64,000 nucleotides of DNA from Erythrobacter litoralis HTCC2594 (GTDB lineage: Bacteria; Pseudomonadota; Alphaproteobacteria; Sphingomonadales; Sphingomonadaceae): the NCBI RefSeq assembly GCF_000013005.1, contig NC_007722.1:2671501-2735500 (forward strand), given 5' to 3'. Below are positions 38,713-47,900 of this stretch, in pieces. The stretch's first letter is position 1. Every line of letters begins with the position of its first letter. A program made the position numbers and the translations under genes. The notes under the pieces were generated by a model, which searched no databases, was not told the origin of the DNA, and was given only the letters and a program-made list of their open reading frames with translations.

Positions 38713-39824
38713 AGCTCGACGATATCACGCAATTGCGCGAGCAGCACCTGGCGTTGCGGCGTGTCGGAATGGCCGAGCCGGACCACGGTAAGCTGCTGGC
38801 GCGGCGAGACCAGGATATACTGCCCCATATGCCCGATCGCGGCGAACAGGCCTTGCGGTTCGGCGATGGGGTGCAGCGGATTGTCTTCGTCGGCCGCGCC
38901 GTTGTTGAGCCAGGTCTGCCCGCCGTAGAATTCGGTGCGTGGGCTTGGGGCGGTCATGAACTCGATCCACTTGCGCGGCACCAGCTGGGCGCCGTCGACC
39001 GAGCCGTAATTGCGCAGGAATTCGCCGAACTTGGCCCAGTCGCGCGCGGTCGCATGGATCAGGCTGCCGCCGATCAGCGTGCCGCTGGCATCGAATTCCG
39101 GCACCACCGAGTCCATGCCGAGCGGACCGAACAGGCGCGCGTCGAGAAATTCGGTGACAGCGCGGCGGCGCACCTCCGGGTCTTCGCTGCCCTTGGCGAT
39201 CACCCGCGCGGCGATATCGGCAAGGATGACGGTGGTGTTGCTGGAATATTCGAACTTCGCGCCCGGTTCGGCTTCGAGCGGCTGTTCCTTGGCCCACTGT
39301 GCCATGTCGTCCCGCCCGTCGAGAAACAGCATCCGCACTTCGCTCGAATCGTACGGCGGATCGCCGGCCTCTGTATGGCGCAGCCCGGCGCGCATCTGCA
39401 GCAGCTGGCGCAGCGTGATCTCCCCCCGCGGGTCGCCCGGGCGCTGCCATTCGGGCACCGGTGGACTGTCGTCGAGCCGCAATTGCCCGTCGGCCACCAG
39501 CATGCCGATCATCACCGCGGTTACGGTCTTGGCCATAGACCAGCTGACGAAGCGCGTCTCCGCGTCGTAGCCCGGCGCATAGCGTTCGGCAGCGATCTCG
39601 CCCCCGTGCATCACCACCGCTGCTCGCGTTTCGCCCAGTGTTTCGTCGGCGAACAAGTCGTCGAGCTGGCGCGCGAGCTGCCGCGTCGGCGCGCCCGGAT
39701 TTTCGCTCACGGCGGCAATGGCCGCTTCCGTAAGCTCGCGCTCGACCGGGGCCGGATCGCCGCACGCGACAAGGCTTGTGACACAGGCAAGGCTGGCGAT
39801 AAGGGGAAGCGTGCGGCGCTGCAT
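38697..39824 (-). CDS. Serine hydrolase (beta-lactamase class C-like) lipoprotein
   Basis: 375 residues from ATG 39824 (39842 is also possible). The lipoprotein signal ends at LVAC, Cys at residue 21. The class C/penicillin-binding SxxK is S96-M-A-K99, and YSSN is the YxN-like motif. It resembles 6-aminohexanoate dimer hydrolase and EstB-type esterases more than true AmpC. It is divergent from a small TM protein whose start is 38 bp away. A real beta-lactamase function is not supported. Confidence 0.86.
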   Translation of the reverse strand: MQRRTLPLIASLACVTSLVACGDPAPVERELTEAAIAAVSENPGAPTRQLARQLDDLFADETLGETRAAVVMHGGEIAAERYAPGYDAETRFVSWSMAKTVTAVMIGMLVADGQLRLDDSPPVPEWQRPGDPRGEITLRQLLQMRAGLRHTEAGDPPYDSSEVRMLFLDGRDDMAQWAKEQPLEAEPGAKFEYSSNTTVILADIAARVIAKGSEDPEVRRRAVTEFLDARLFGPLGMDSVVPEFDASGTLIGGSLIHATARDWAKFGEFLRNYGSVDGAQLVPRKWIEFMTAPSPRTEFYGGQTWLNNGAADEDNPLHPIAEPQGLFAAIGHMGQYILVSPRQQLTVVRLGHSDTPQRQVLLAQLRDIVELYPAR

Positions 39825-39861
39825 GGGGCAAGCCTGTCGCATGAGGGAATTCCGCTTGGCA

Positions 39862-40212
39862 ATGGCAAAACGCAAATCCGCCCGCTCGACCCGCAGCTCG
39901 CGCCGCTGGCCATGGGCGCTGCTGTTCGTGCTGCTGGCCGCAGGCGCCGCCTTTGCGTGGTATCGCACGCCGATCACCGGCTATGCGCAGGTCAGCAGCG
40001 CCTATGCCGCGCGCGTTGCCTGTTCGTGCCGATTCGTGGCGGGGCGGACGATGGAGGATTGCGCCAAGGACAAGCTCGGCGGGATGGAACTCGTCTCGCT
40101 CAGCGAAGACGAGGAGGAGCAGAGCGTGACCGCCTCGTTCCTGCTGCTCGCCAGCGATACCGCGCGGCTGCGCGATGGCTATGGCTGCGTGCTGGAGCCT
40201 TGGGAGGGGTGA
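39862..40212 (+). CDS. Small membrane-anchored protein with conserved cysteines
   Basis: About 116 residues from ATG 39862 (ATG 39841 gives 7 more). Basic N-terminus (KRKSARSTRSSRRWPW), one TM helix (ALLFVLLAAGAAFAWY), then a periplasmic region with RVACSCRF, EDCAKD and YGCVLEP. The three or four cysteines could form disulfides. I do not recognise the family. It is divergent from the serine hydrolase; a functional pairing is plausible but unproven. Confidence 0.7.
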   Translation: MAKRKSARSTRSSRRWPWALLFVLLAAGAAFAWYRTPITGYAQVSSAYAARVACSCRFVAGRTMEDCAKDKLGGMELVSLSEDEEEQSVTASFLLLASDTARLRDGYGCVLEPWEG

Positions 40213-40233
40213 GGGGAGGGCTGACGCCCCGGC

Positions 40234-41178
40234 CTAGGCGGTTTCGTTGTCGACAAACCAGCGATAGGCCTGGGCGATCCCATCTTCGAGGTCGATCGTC
40301 GGTTTCCAGCCCATCGCGGTGATTGTCGACCCGTCCATGAGCTTGCGCGGCGTGCCGTCGGGCCTGGAGGTGTCATGTTCGATGGTGCCTTCGAATCGCA
40401 CGACCTTGCACACGGTTTCGGCCAGTTCATTGATGGTCAGGTCGCTACCCGACCCCACGTTGACATGGCTTTCGCCCGAATAATTCTGGAGCAGGAAAAT
40501 GCAGGCTGCGGCGAGATCGTCGACATGCAGGAATTCGCGTCGCGGCGTGCCCGTACCCCAAACCGTGATTGCGCTGTCGCCCGCCAGCTTGGCCGCGTGC
40601 GCCTTGCGAATCAGCGCGGGCAGCACATGGCTCGATTTCTCGTCGAAATTGTCGCCCGGCCCATAGAGATTGGTCGGCATCGCACTGATGAAGTTCGCGC
40701 CATACTGGCGGCGATAGGCTTGGCACAGCTTGATCCCGGCGATCTTGGCGATGGCATACCATTCGTTGGTCGGTTCGAGCGGGCCTGTCAGAAGCGCGTC
40801 TTCCGCGATCGGCTGCGGGGCAAGTTTCGGGTAGATGCAGGAGGATCCGAGGAAGAGCAGCTTTTCGGTATCATGACGATGCGCGGCCTCGATCAGGTTC
40901 GCTTCGATCATCAGATTGTCGTATAGAAATTCCGCCGGATAGCTCTCGTTGGCGAGGATCCCGCCGACCCTCGCCGCTGCGACGATGACGACATCGGGCC
41001 GGTTGTCCGCAAACCAGCCGCGCACATGCGCCTGTTCGCGCAGGTCCACCGAACGATCGGCGGTCTGGACGAGGCAGTTTTCGTGCCGCAAGCGGCGCAC
41101 CAGCGCCGAGCCGACCATGCCGCGATGGCCCGCAACATAAACACGCTTGCCCGCGAGCGCGAAGGGCAGGTCGGTCAA
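40234..41178 (-). CDS. fcl: GDP-L-fucose synthase
   Basis: Bifunctional 3,5-epimerase/4-reductase making GDP-L-fucose from the Gmd product. 314 residues: [14 protein letters not shown] at the N-terminus, LGSSCIYP, and the catalytic YxxxK in [15 protein letters not shown], then the GPGDNFD motif. It starts in an ATGA overlap with mnmA, an odd pairing. Together with manA, manC and gmd the window encodes a nearly complete GDP-fucose route. Confidence 0.94.
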
Positions 41179-42329
41179 GCTGCGCTCTCTGTGCTGTCGA
41201 TCCAGCCGCCACCGATGACCCGATCGCCGGCATAGATCACCCCCGCCTGCCCCGGCGCGACGCCGAATTCGGGCTGCTCGAACGTGATGCGGGTGGTTGC
41301 GCCATCGCCGAGCGACCCGTCCAGCGTGATCGGCACCGGCTTCGCCAGCGAGCGGACTTTCGCGGTCAACGGCACATCCGGCAGTGGGCCGATGCGGTTG
41401 GTTTCGATCACCGATGCCGCCTGGACTGCGAGCAAGCGCTTGGGGCCGACCTTGACCCGGCTCGCTGCGGCATCGAGGCCGACGACGTACAGCGGCTCCG
41501 GCTGGCCGCCGATTTCCAGGCCGCGGCGCTGGCCGACGGTGTAATGCACGATGCCCTTGTGCTGCCCCAGCACTTCGCCGGTCTGCGCATGGACGATATC
41601 GCCCGGCGTGCCGCCTTCGGGGCGCATTGTCTTGACGATTTTGGCGTAATCGCCGTCCGGCACGAAGCAGATGTCCTGGCTGTCGGGCTTAGCCGCATTG
41701 CGCAGGCCCGCCGCCTCGGCGAGTTCGCGCACCGCGGTCTTGGGCAGGTCGCCGAGCGGGAAGCGCAGGAAGTCGAGCTGAGTTTCCGTTGTGCCATAGA
41801 GAAAATAGGACTGGTCGCGCGCCGGATCGAGGGCGCGGTGCAATTCAGGTCCGTGCTCGCCCGCCACGCGGCGGACATAATGGCCGGTGGCGAGGCAATC
41901 GGCCCCGAGTTCGCGCGCCATGCGCAGCAGGTCGGTAAACTTGGGGCCCATATTGCAGCGAATGCAGGGCACCGGCGTGCGCCCGCTGAGATAATCGTCG
42001 GCGAACTGTTCGACCACATCCTCGCGAAAGGCGCTTTCGTGGTCGAAGACGTAATGCGCGATCCCCAGCCGGTCGGCGACCGCCCTCGCATCCTGGATAT
42101 CGTCGCCCGCGCAGCACGCCCCCTTGCGACCCGTCGCTGCGCCGTAATCGTAGAGCTGCAGCGTGATGCCGATCACTTCGGCACCGCTGGCATGGGCCAG
42201 CGCGGCGACGACCGACGAATCCACCCCGCCGGACATCGCCACAACGATCCTGCTCTCGGCCGCCGGGCGCGGCAGGTCGAACATGTCCGCCGCATCGGCG
42301 GGCAGGGGGAGGGGGGCAACGGCATTCAT
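41175..42329 (-). CDS. mnmA: tRNA-specific 2-thiouridylase
   Basis: Introduces 2-thiouridine at U34 of tRNA-Lys, -Glu and -Gln. 384 residues from ATG 42329. PP-loop SGGVDSS at residues 33-39; [11 protein letters not shown] holds catalytic cysteine C125; [11 protein letters not shown] carries the second. The C-terminal domain is complete. It sits upstream of, and overlaps, fcl. It is divergent from the sciP region. Confidence 0.94.
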
Positions 42330-42415
42330 GATCCGCGCGCATATAGACATCGCCGCGCGGACGCGAAAGGGGGCTCTGGATCGGCTGTGTTCCCGAACCA
42401 ATCGACCCGCACATC

Positions 42416-42430
42416 CTAACCCGAAGTAAA
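42416..42430. promoter_or_regulatory. Degenerate CtrA-like site
   Basis: CTAA-N7-TAAA, six of eight positions fitting the CtrA consensus TTAA-N7-TTAA. It lies between the divergent mnmA and the ORF preceding sciP, about 50 bp before the latter. TTAACC also occurs at 42707 and TTAAG at 42721 inside that ORF, spaced ten bases apart, so not canonical. In Caulobacter sciP is CtrA-activated. Weak by itself. Confidence 0.3.
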
Positions 42431-42477
42431 CCGCCGCTTTACTGGTTCTTGACCCTCCCCCGGTTAAGGGGCCCGGC

Positions 42478-42801
42478 ATGTACGAACACAGTCGCCATCA
42501 CTTCACTTCGCCGGAGGGCCACGCCGCAGGGCCGGGACCGCTCGACGAGATCGCGTGGCCGGAACTGGTCGCTCGCCTCGCCGCACAGCGCGATCTGCGC
42601 CGCTTGCTCCTGTCCGATCGCAGCGGCGGCCCGGCCAGCTTCAATGGCGGTGCTGCCGCCTGGCTGGCCAGCGCGGGCGGATCGAACGCAACAGGCAAAC
42701 GGGATGTTAACCGCGATGCTTTAAGCGATAGCAATCAAGCAGGGGCCATTGATGCCGATGCCGCTTGTGGTGCGGCGGGAGGCGACCGAGAGATACCATG
42801 A
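42478..42801 (+). CDS. Small ORF overlapping sciP start, unknown function
   Basis: 107 codons from ATG 42478, with stop TGA overlapping the sciP ATG (ATGA). The first half ([19 protein letters not shown], then [19 protein letters not shown]) looks like a plausible helical protein; the C-terminal half is low-complexity and Ala/Gly/Asp-rich. GGTTAAGGGG is a possible ribosome site 5-13 bases upstream. The overlap suggests translational coupling with sciP, but the frame may also be an open leader. No family is recognised. Confidence 0.5.
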
Positions 42802-43097
42802 TCGAGAATCAGAAAATCCGACCGGCCCAGGTCATTGGCCCGCTGGGCGAGCCGCTGACGATGGAAGATTTGCCTTCCCCGAACACCAAGCGTTGGGTCG
42901 TGCGCCGCAAGGCGGAAGTCGTGGCGGCCGTCAATGGCGGCATGCTGACGATCGACGAAGTGCTCGAACGCTATGGGCTGACGCTGGAAGAATTCGCATC
43001 GTGGCAACGCGCGGTCGATCGCTCCGGCATGCAGGGCCTGCGCGTGACGCGGATCCAGCATTATCGCGACCTCTACGAGCGTCAGCTCAAATATTGA
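42798..43097 (+). CDS. sciP: SciP-like CtrA inhibitor (DUF1153)
   Basis: Small helix-turn-helix protein that in Caulobacter binds DNA and the CtrA response regulator to stop CtrA-dependent transcription. 99 residues; the DUF1153 core is unmistakable: IGPLGEPLTMEDLP, TKRWVVRRKAEVVAAVNGG, the HTH region LTIDEVLERYGLTLEEFASW, and LRVTRIQHYRDLY. Its start codon is shared with the upstream small ORF. It shows that the organism has the alphaproteobacterial CtrA network, although sphingomonads often use it for motility and other late functions. Confidence 0.9.
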   Translation: MIENQKIRPAQVIGPLGEPLTMEDLPSPNTKRWVVRRKAEVVAAVNGGMLTIDEVLERYGLTLEEFASWQRAVDRSGMQGLRVTRIQHYRDLYERQLKY

Positions 43098-43160
43098 GGC
43101 CGCTGGTCAAACTCCGGTAAAACCTCTAGTCCTCGCTCCCTGAAAGCAGACCGCTTTCGG

Positions 43161-43185
43161 GGAACGATGCGTTCATCGCGCCGTT
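43161..43185 (+). promoter_or_regulatory. EcfG (general stress sigma factor) promoter
   Basis: GGAAC at 43161-43165, 16-base spacer, CGTT at 43182-43185: an exact match to the alphaproteobacterial EcfG consensus. The downstream ATG (43222) is 37 bp away and is preceded by GGAGG. The gene it would drive is a stress-response membrane protein of a class often in this regulon. Confidence 0.8.
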
Positions 43186-43221
43186 AGAGTTGCGTGACGC
43201 GTTCGTAATGGAGGAAACACA

Positions 43222-43488
43222 ATGGGTTGGATTATTGCACTGATCGTCGGCGGTATCGCAGGCTGGCTCGCGAGTCTGGTCATGAACCGTGATGCGTCGA
43301 TGGGTATATTTTGGAACATCGTCGTCGGCTGCGTCGGTTCTTTGATCGGCAACGCCATCGCCGGCCCGCTGCTGGGCATCGGCGGAAGCGTGCAGGAATT
43401 TTCGCTCACCGGGCTCATCATCGCCATCGTCGGCGCCGTGGTCCTGCTCGGGATCGTCAACCTGATCCAGCGCGGGCGCGTCCGCTAA
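43222..43488 (+). CDS. GlsB/YeaQ/YmgE-type stress-response membrane protein
   Basis: 88 residues, three hydrophobic helices rich in glycine (WIIALIVGGIAGWLASLVM, IVVGCVGSLIGNAIAGPLLG, LTGLIIAIVGAVVLLGIVNL). The family is also named transglycosylase-associated, with unknown molecular role. ATGGAGGAAACAC precedes the ATG. An EcfG promoter lies upstream and an intrinsic terminator follows 22 bp after the stop, so it is monocistronic. Confidence 0.9.
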   Translation: MGWIIALIVGGIAGWLASLVMNRDASMGIFWNIVVGCVGSLIGNAIAGPLLGIGGSVQEFSLTGLIIAIVGAVVLLGIVNLIQRGRVR

Positions 43489-43510
43489 AGCGGCGTTCCC
43501 AAGAACGATA

Positions 43511-43543
43511 AAAGGGGCCGTCCTTCGGGGCGGCCCTTTTTCG
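43511..43543 (+). terminator. Intrinsic terminator after the GlsB/YeaQ gene
   Basis: GGGCCGTCC, TTCG loop, GGGCGGCCC with one G-T pair, then TTTTTCG. Placed right after the 43222 gene. Confidence 0.88.
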
Positions 43544-43712
43544 TTTCCGGCTTCCGACCTTGATCATGGCCTTCGTCCGGCGCATTGCGCGGTTGGTAGA
43601 GCGCGCGATTGCGCTCGCGAATCGCCGCGCCTAGGCAGTTTCGGAGCACCTTGCGCTAGGTGACTTATATAGGTAATACAGCGGCTCCCTTCGGGCCGGC
43701 GACAGGAACCGT

Positions 43713-44927
43713 ATGAACTACCAGCCGAATGAAATTCGAAGCGATACGCCGGTCGAGGTGCGGGGCGAGTCGCTCTCCACCACCGGTTATGGCGAGCAGC
43801 GCGGGTTGCCGTGGCGTCTGATCGTGCTCGGCATCCTGATCGTCGGCGCGCTGGTCGCGGCATGGTATTTCTTCGGCCAGGGTTCCGGAACCGCCGTCCC
43901 CGCGGCGGACCGGGACGACCAGGCGCCGCGCATCACGGTGGTGACGCCGGGCCGCACCACCATCGAAGGCACGATCAGCGCGACCGGTTCGCTCGCTGCA
44001 CGGCGCGAAATGCCGGTCGGTGTCGTCGGCGAAGGCGGGCGGGTGGTTTCGGTGCCGGTGGAACAGGGCCAGTGGGTCCGCGCCGGCCAGGTCCTCGCTT
44101 CGATCGACCAGTCCGTGCAGAGCCAGCAGGCCCGCGCGCAGGCGGCGCAGATCGAAGTCGCCCGCGCCGATGCCGAACTTGCGCAGTCGAACCTCGACCG
44201 CGCATTGCAACTGGTCGAGCGCGGTTTCATCTCCAAGGCCGACGTCGATCGCCTCACGGCTACGCGCGATGCGGCGCGGGCCCGTGTCCAGGTGGCGCAG
44301 GCCCAGCTCAACGAATTGCGCGCGCGCAACGCCCGGCTCAATATCGTCGCCCCCGCTGCCGGCCTGCTGCTCGAACGCAATGTCGAGCCGGGTGCAACCG
44401 TCAGTGCGGGCTCGCCACCGCTGTTCCGCATCGCCCGTGGCGGCGAGATGGAATTGCGCGCGCAAGTCGGCGAAAGCGACCTCGCCCGGCTTTCGGTCGG
44501 CGTGCAGGCCTCGGTCGTGCCCTCGGGCACCGACAAGAGTTTCGTCGGCCAGATCTGGCAGCTCGCGCCCACCATCGATGCGCAGAATCGCCAGGGTACG
44601 GCGCGCATCGCGCTGCCTTACGCACCCGAGCTTCGCCCCGGCGGCTTCGCCACGGCGACGATCCAGAGCGGCACGGTGGTCGCACCGATGCTGCCCGAAT
44701 CGGCAATTCTTTCCGATGACGACGGCGCCTTCGTCTATATCGTCGATGCCGAGAACAAGGCGCGCCGCCGCGGCGTCACGACCGGGATCGTGACGCGTGA
44801 CGGCATCGCCGTCATCGATGGCCTCGACGGAAGCGAGAAGGTCGTCCTGCGCGCCGGCGGATTCCTGACCGAAGGCGAGACCATCGCACCGCAGCAGGCG
44901 GACGCAGAGACCCGGACCGGGGGCTGA
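43713..44927 (+). CDS. RND efflux periplasmic adaptor (membrane fusion protein)
   Basis: 404 residues with one N-terminal TM helix (about 31-51) and no lipobox. Biotinyl-lipoyl halves at GTISATGSLAARREMP and VAPAAGLLLERNVEPGATV flank a helical hairpin of about 70 residues (SQQARAQAAQIEVARADAEL region). The beta-barrel and membrane-proximal domains follow. It is 5 bp before the RND permease gene. No outer-membrane factor gene is adjacent, so a TolC-like channel must come from elsewhere. TTGCGC...TATATAGG upstream is a possible promoter. Confidence 0.9.
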   Translation: MNYQPNEIRSDTPVEVRGESLSTTGYGEQRGLPWRLIVLGILIVGALVAAWYFFGQGSGTAVPAADRDDQAPRITVVTPGRTTIEGTISATGSLAARREMPVGVVGEGGRVVSVPVEQGQWVRAGQVLASIDQSVQSQQARAQAAQIEVARADAELAQSNLDRALQLVERGFISKADVDRLTATRDAARARVQVAQAQLNELRARNARLNIVAPAAGLLLERNVEPGATVSAGSPPLFRIARGGEMELRAQVGESDLARLSVGVQASVVPSGTDKSFVGQIWQLAPTIDAQNRQGTARIALPYAPELRPGGFATATIQSGTVVAPMLPESAILSDDDGAFVYIVDAENKARRRGVTTGIVTRDGIAVIDGLDGSEKVVLRAGGFLTEGETIAPQQADAETRTGG

Positions 44928-44932
44928 TCGGC

Positions 44933-47900
44933 ATGAACTTCCGCAACATCTCCGCCTGGTCGATCCGCAACCCGACGATACCGCTGGTCTTCTTCACCGC
45001 GATCCTGTTCGCCGGGATCATGGCCTTCGTGCGTATGGATGTCGTCAACAATCCCGACATCGAATTCCCGGCCGTGGACGTTACCATCGCGCAACCCGGC
45101 GCCGCGCCGACCGAGATCGAGAACCAGATCACCCAGCGGGTCGAATCGGCCGTGCGGTCGATCAACGGCGTCAGCACGATCAACTCGACCGCGCGCGAAG
45201 GCAGCTCGAATACCTTCATCGAATTCGAGATCGGCGTCGATCCCAACGATGCCGTGATCGAAGTCAAGAACGCGATCGATTCCATACGCGGCAGCCTGCC
45301 TGACGGGATCCTCGAGCCGCGCGTCAGCAAGGTCGAGATTTCCGGCGGTTTTCTGGGTATTTACGCGGTCGAAGCCAACGACATGACGATCGAGCAGCTG
45401 AGCTGGTTTATCGACGATTCGATCGCCAAGCGTCTGCTTGGCATCGAAGGCATGGCGGAAGTCGGCCGTTTCGGCGGCGTCGACCGCGAAATCGAAGTCG
45501 TGCTCGACCTGCCCAAGATGCAGGCTTTCGGCGTCACCGCCAGCCAGATCAACTCGGTGCTGCGCCAGACCAATATCGATGCTGCCGGCGGGGCTGCCGA
45601 GGTCGGCGGTACGCGGCAGTCGGTTCGTGTTCTCGGCAATACCGAGACCGCTTACGAACTGTCGCAGCGCCAGATCCAGCTCGGCAACGGCCGCACGATC
45701 AAGCTCGCCGACGTCGCCCGCGTGCGCGACGGTTACAGCGAACGCACCTCGATCTCCAAGGTGCGCGACAAGGAAGTGGTGAATTTCTACATGTCGCGCG
45801 CCAAGGGCGCGTCTGACGTCACCGTTTTCTACGAGGCGCTCGACATCATCGCCGAGATCGAGGCCGAAAATCCCGGCGTGAAGTTCATTCCGCTGTTCAA
45901 CACGGTCAAATACACCGAGGAGCAATATACCAGCTCGATGGCCGCCATGATCGAAGGCGCGATCCTCGCCGTGATCGTGGTGTTCTTCTTCCTGCGCGAC
46001 TGGCGCGCGACGATCATTTCCGCCGTCGCCATCCCGCTTTCGGCCATCCCGACGTTCTGGTTCATGGACCTGCTGGGCTTCAATTTGAACCAGCTCTCGC
46101 TGCTGGCGCTGGCGCTGGTGGCCGGCGTGCTGGTCGACGACGCGATCGTGGAGATCGAGAACATCGTCAGACACATGCGCATGGGCAAATCCGCCTATCA
46201 GGCCAGTATCGATGCGGCCGACGAGATCGGCCTGCCGGTCGTCGCGACCAGTTTCTGTATCGTTGCGGTGTTCCTGCCGGTCGGGCTGATGCCGGGCATT
46301 TCCGGGCAGTTCTTCAAGAACTTCGGTATCACCGTCGTCATCGCGGTGCTGATGTCGCTGGCGGTGGCGCGGATGATCACGCCGATGCTGGCGGCCTATT
46401 TCCTCAAGGCCAAGGGTCACGCCGCGCATGGCGAAGGCCCGTGGATGGATCGCTACATGAATGTGCTGCGCTGGTCGCTCGACCGCGGCAAGATGTACGC
46501 ACGCCGCGAGGGGGTGGAGCCGCCCAAGCGGCGCTGGGCCTACGCGCTGAGCTTCATCCTGGTAATCCTGTTGCTGCTGGCAGTGCCCGCTGCGGCCGTC
46601 TTTCTCAGTTTCAATGCTATCCAAGGCCTCGGTATCTCCAGCTCTATCGTCGCCTCGCTATCGGGCGGGGAACCGTCGGACTTCGCGGACCTGGTCGGCC
46701 GGCTTGTTACCCTCGTCTTCTACGCCGTGGCTCTTGCCCTTGGTTTCGTGGCCGGACTTGCGCTCATCAAGCTGCTCGGCTTCGTGGCCCGCCTGTTTGG
46801 AGAACGCATCGCGATGTCGTGGCGATATCTGGAGGCGCGCTTCTACGATCACCGCGCCTGGATGCTGAGCACCGGATACTTTGCACTGCTGCTCACGGTC
46901 CTGCTGTTCATGAACACGCCGACGCAGTTCCAGCCGACGATCGACGACGACAACAGCCGGGTCGAGATCGAGATGGTGCCGGGGACCACGCTGGAGACCA
47001 CCGAACGCGTTGCCGATAGCGTGGCGGAACTGCTTTACGAACAGCCCGAAGTCGAACGCGCTCTCGAGCGGGTACGTGAAGGTCAGGCGACGATCTACAT
47101 CACCCTGACCGACGACCGCGAGCGCACCTCCATCGAGTTCGAGCGCGAACTCGCTCCGGTGCTGGCGCAGGTTCCGGACGCGCGGATTCGGTTCCAGTCG
47201 CAATCGGGCGGTTTCGGCAGCGGGCGCGACCTGACGGTCATGCTCGCCGGATCGAATCCGGACCTGCTGGAAGAAACCGCGGCAACGCTGGTCGAGCAGA
47301 TGAAGGGTATCGATACGCTCGTCGCGCCGCGCATCAGCGCCGATATCAACCGTCCCGAGATCATCATCACGCCGCGCCCCGATATCGCCGCCGAACTGGG
47401 TGTCACCACCGCCGCGCTGAGCCAGACGATCCGCATCGCGACGCTCGGCGAAATCGAGCAGAATGCCGCCAAGTTCTCGCTCAGCGACCGCCAGATCCCG
47501 ATCCGGGTGAAATTGCCCCAGAGCTCGCGCGAAAACCTCGGCACAATCGAGAACTTGCCGGTGCCGACGCTCACCGGGGGGACCGTGCCGCTCTCGCGCG
47601 TAGCCGAGGTCAGCTTCGGCTCCGGCCCGACGGCAATCCAGCGCTACAACCAGAACCGCCGCGTGCTGGTCGGCGCGGATCTGGGCCAGGGCGTCATCAA
47701 GGGCGAAGCACAGGCCGAGGTCGATCAGCTACCGATCCTGCAGGACCTGCCACAGGGCGTCGTCCGCGATGTGGTCGGCGAAGACCAATGGCAGCAGGAG
47801 CTGGTCAACAGCCTCTTCATTGCCGTCATCGCCGGTTTCCTGCTGGTCTTCGCGGTGCTGGTGCTGCTCTACAAGCGGCTTATGAGCCCGCTGGTCAACA

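Noticed and set aside
38697..39824. AmpC-type beta-lactamase resistance gene
   Set aside because: Only the broad serine-hydrolase SxxK/YxN pattern is present; the sequence looks like an esterase/6-aminohexanoate hydrolase lipoprotein.
42707..42724. Canonical CtrA box inside the small ORF before sciP
   Set aside because: TTAA and TTAA are spaced by 10 bases, not 7; kept only as half-sites.
44735..46624. Long open frame on the - strand opposite the RND operon
   Set aside because: Its translation is His/Asp/Arg-rich with no motifs, typical of antisense to a conserved GC-rich gene.
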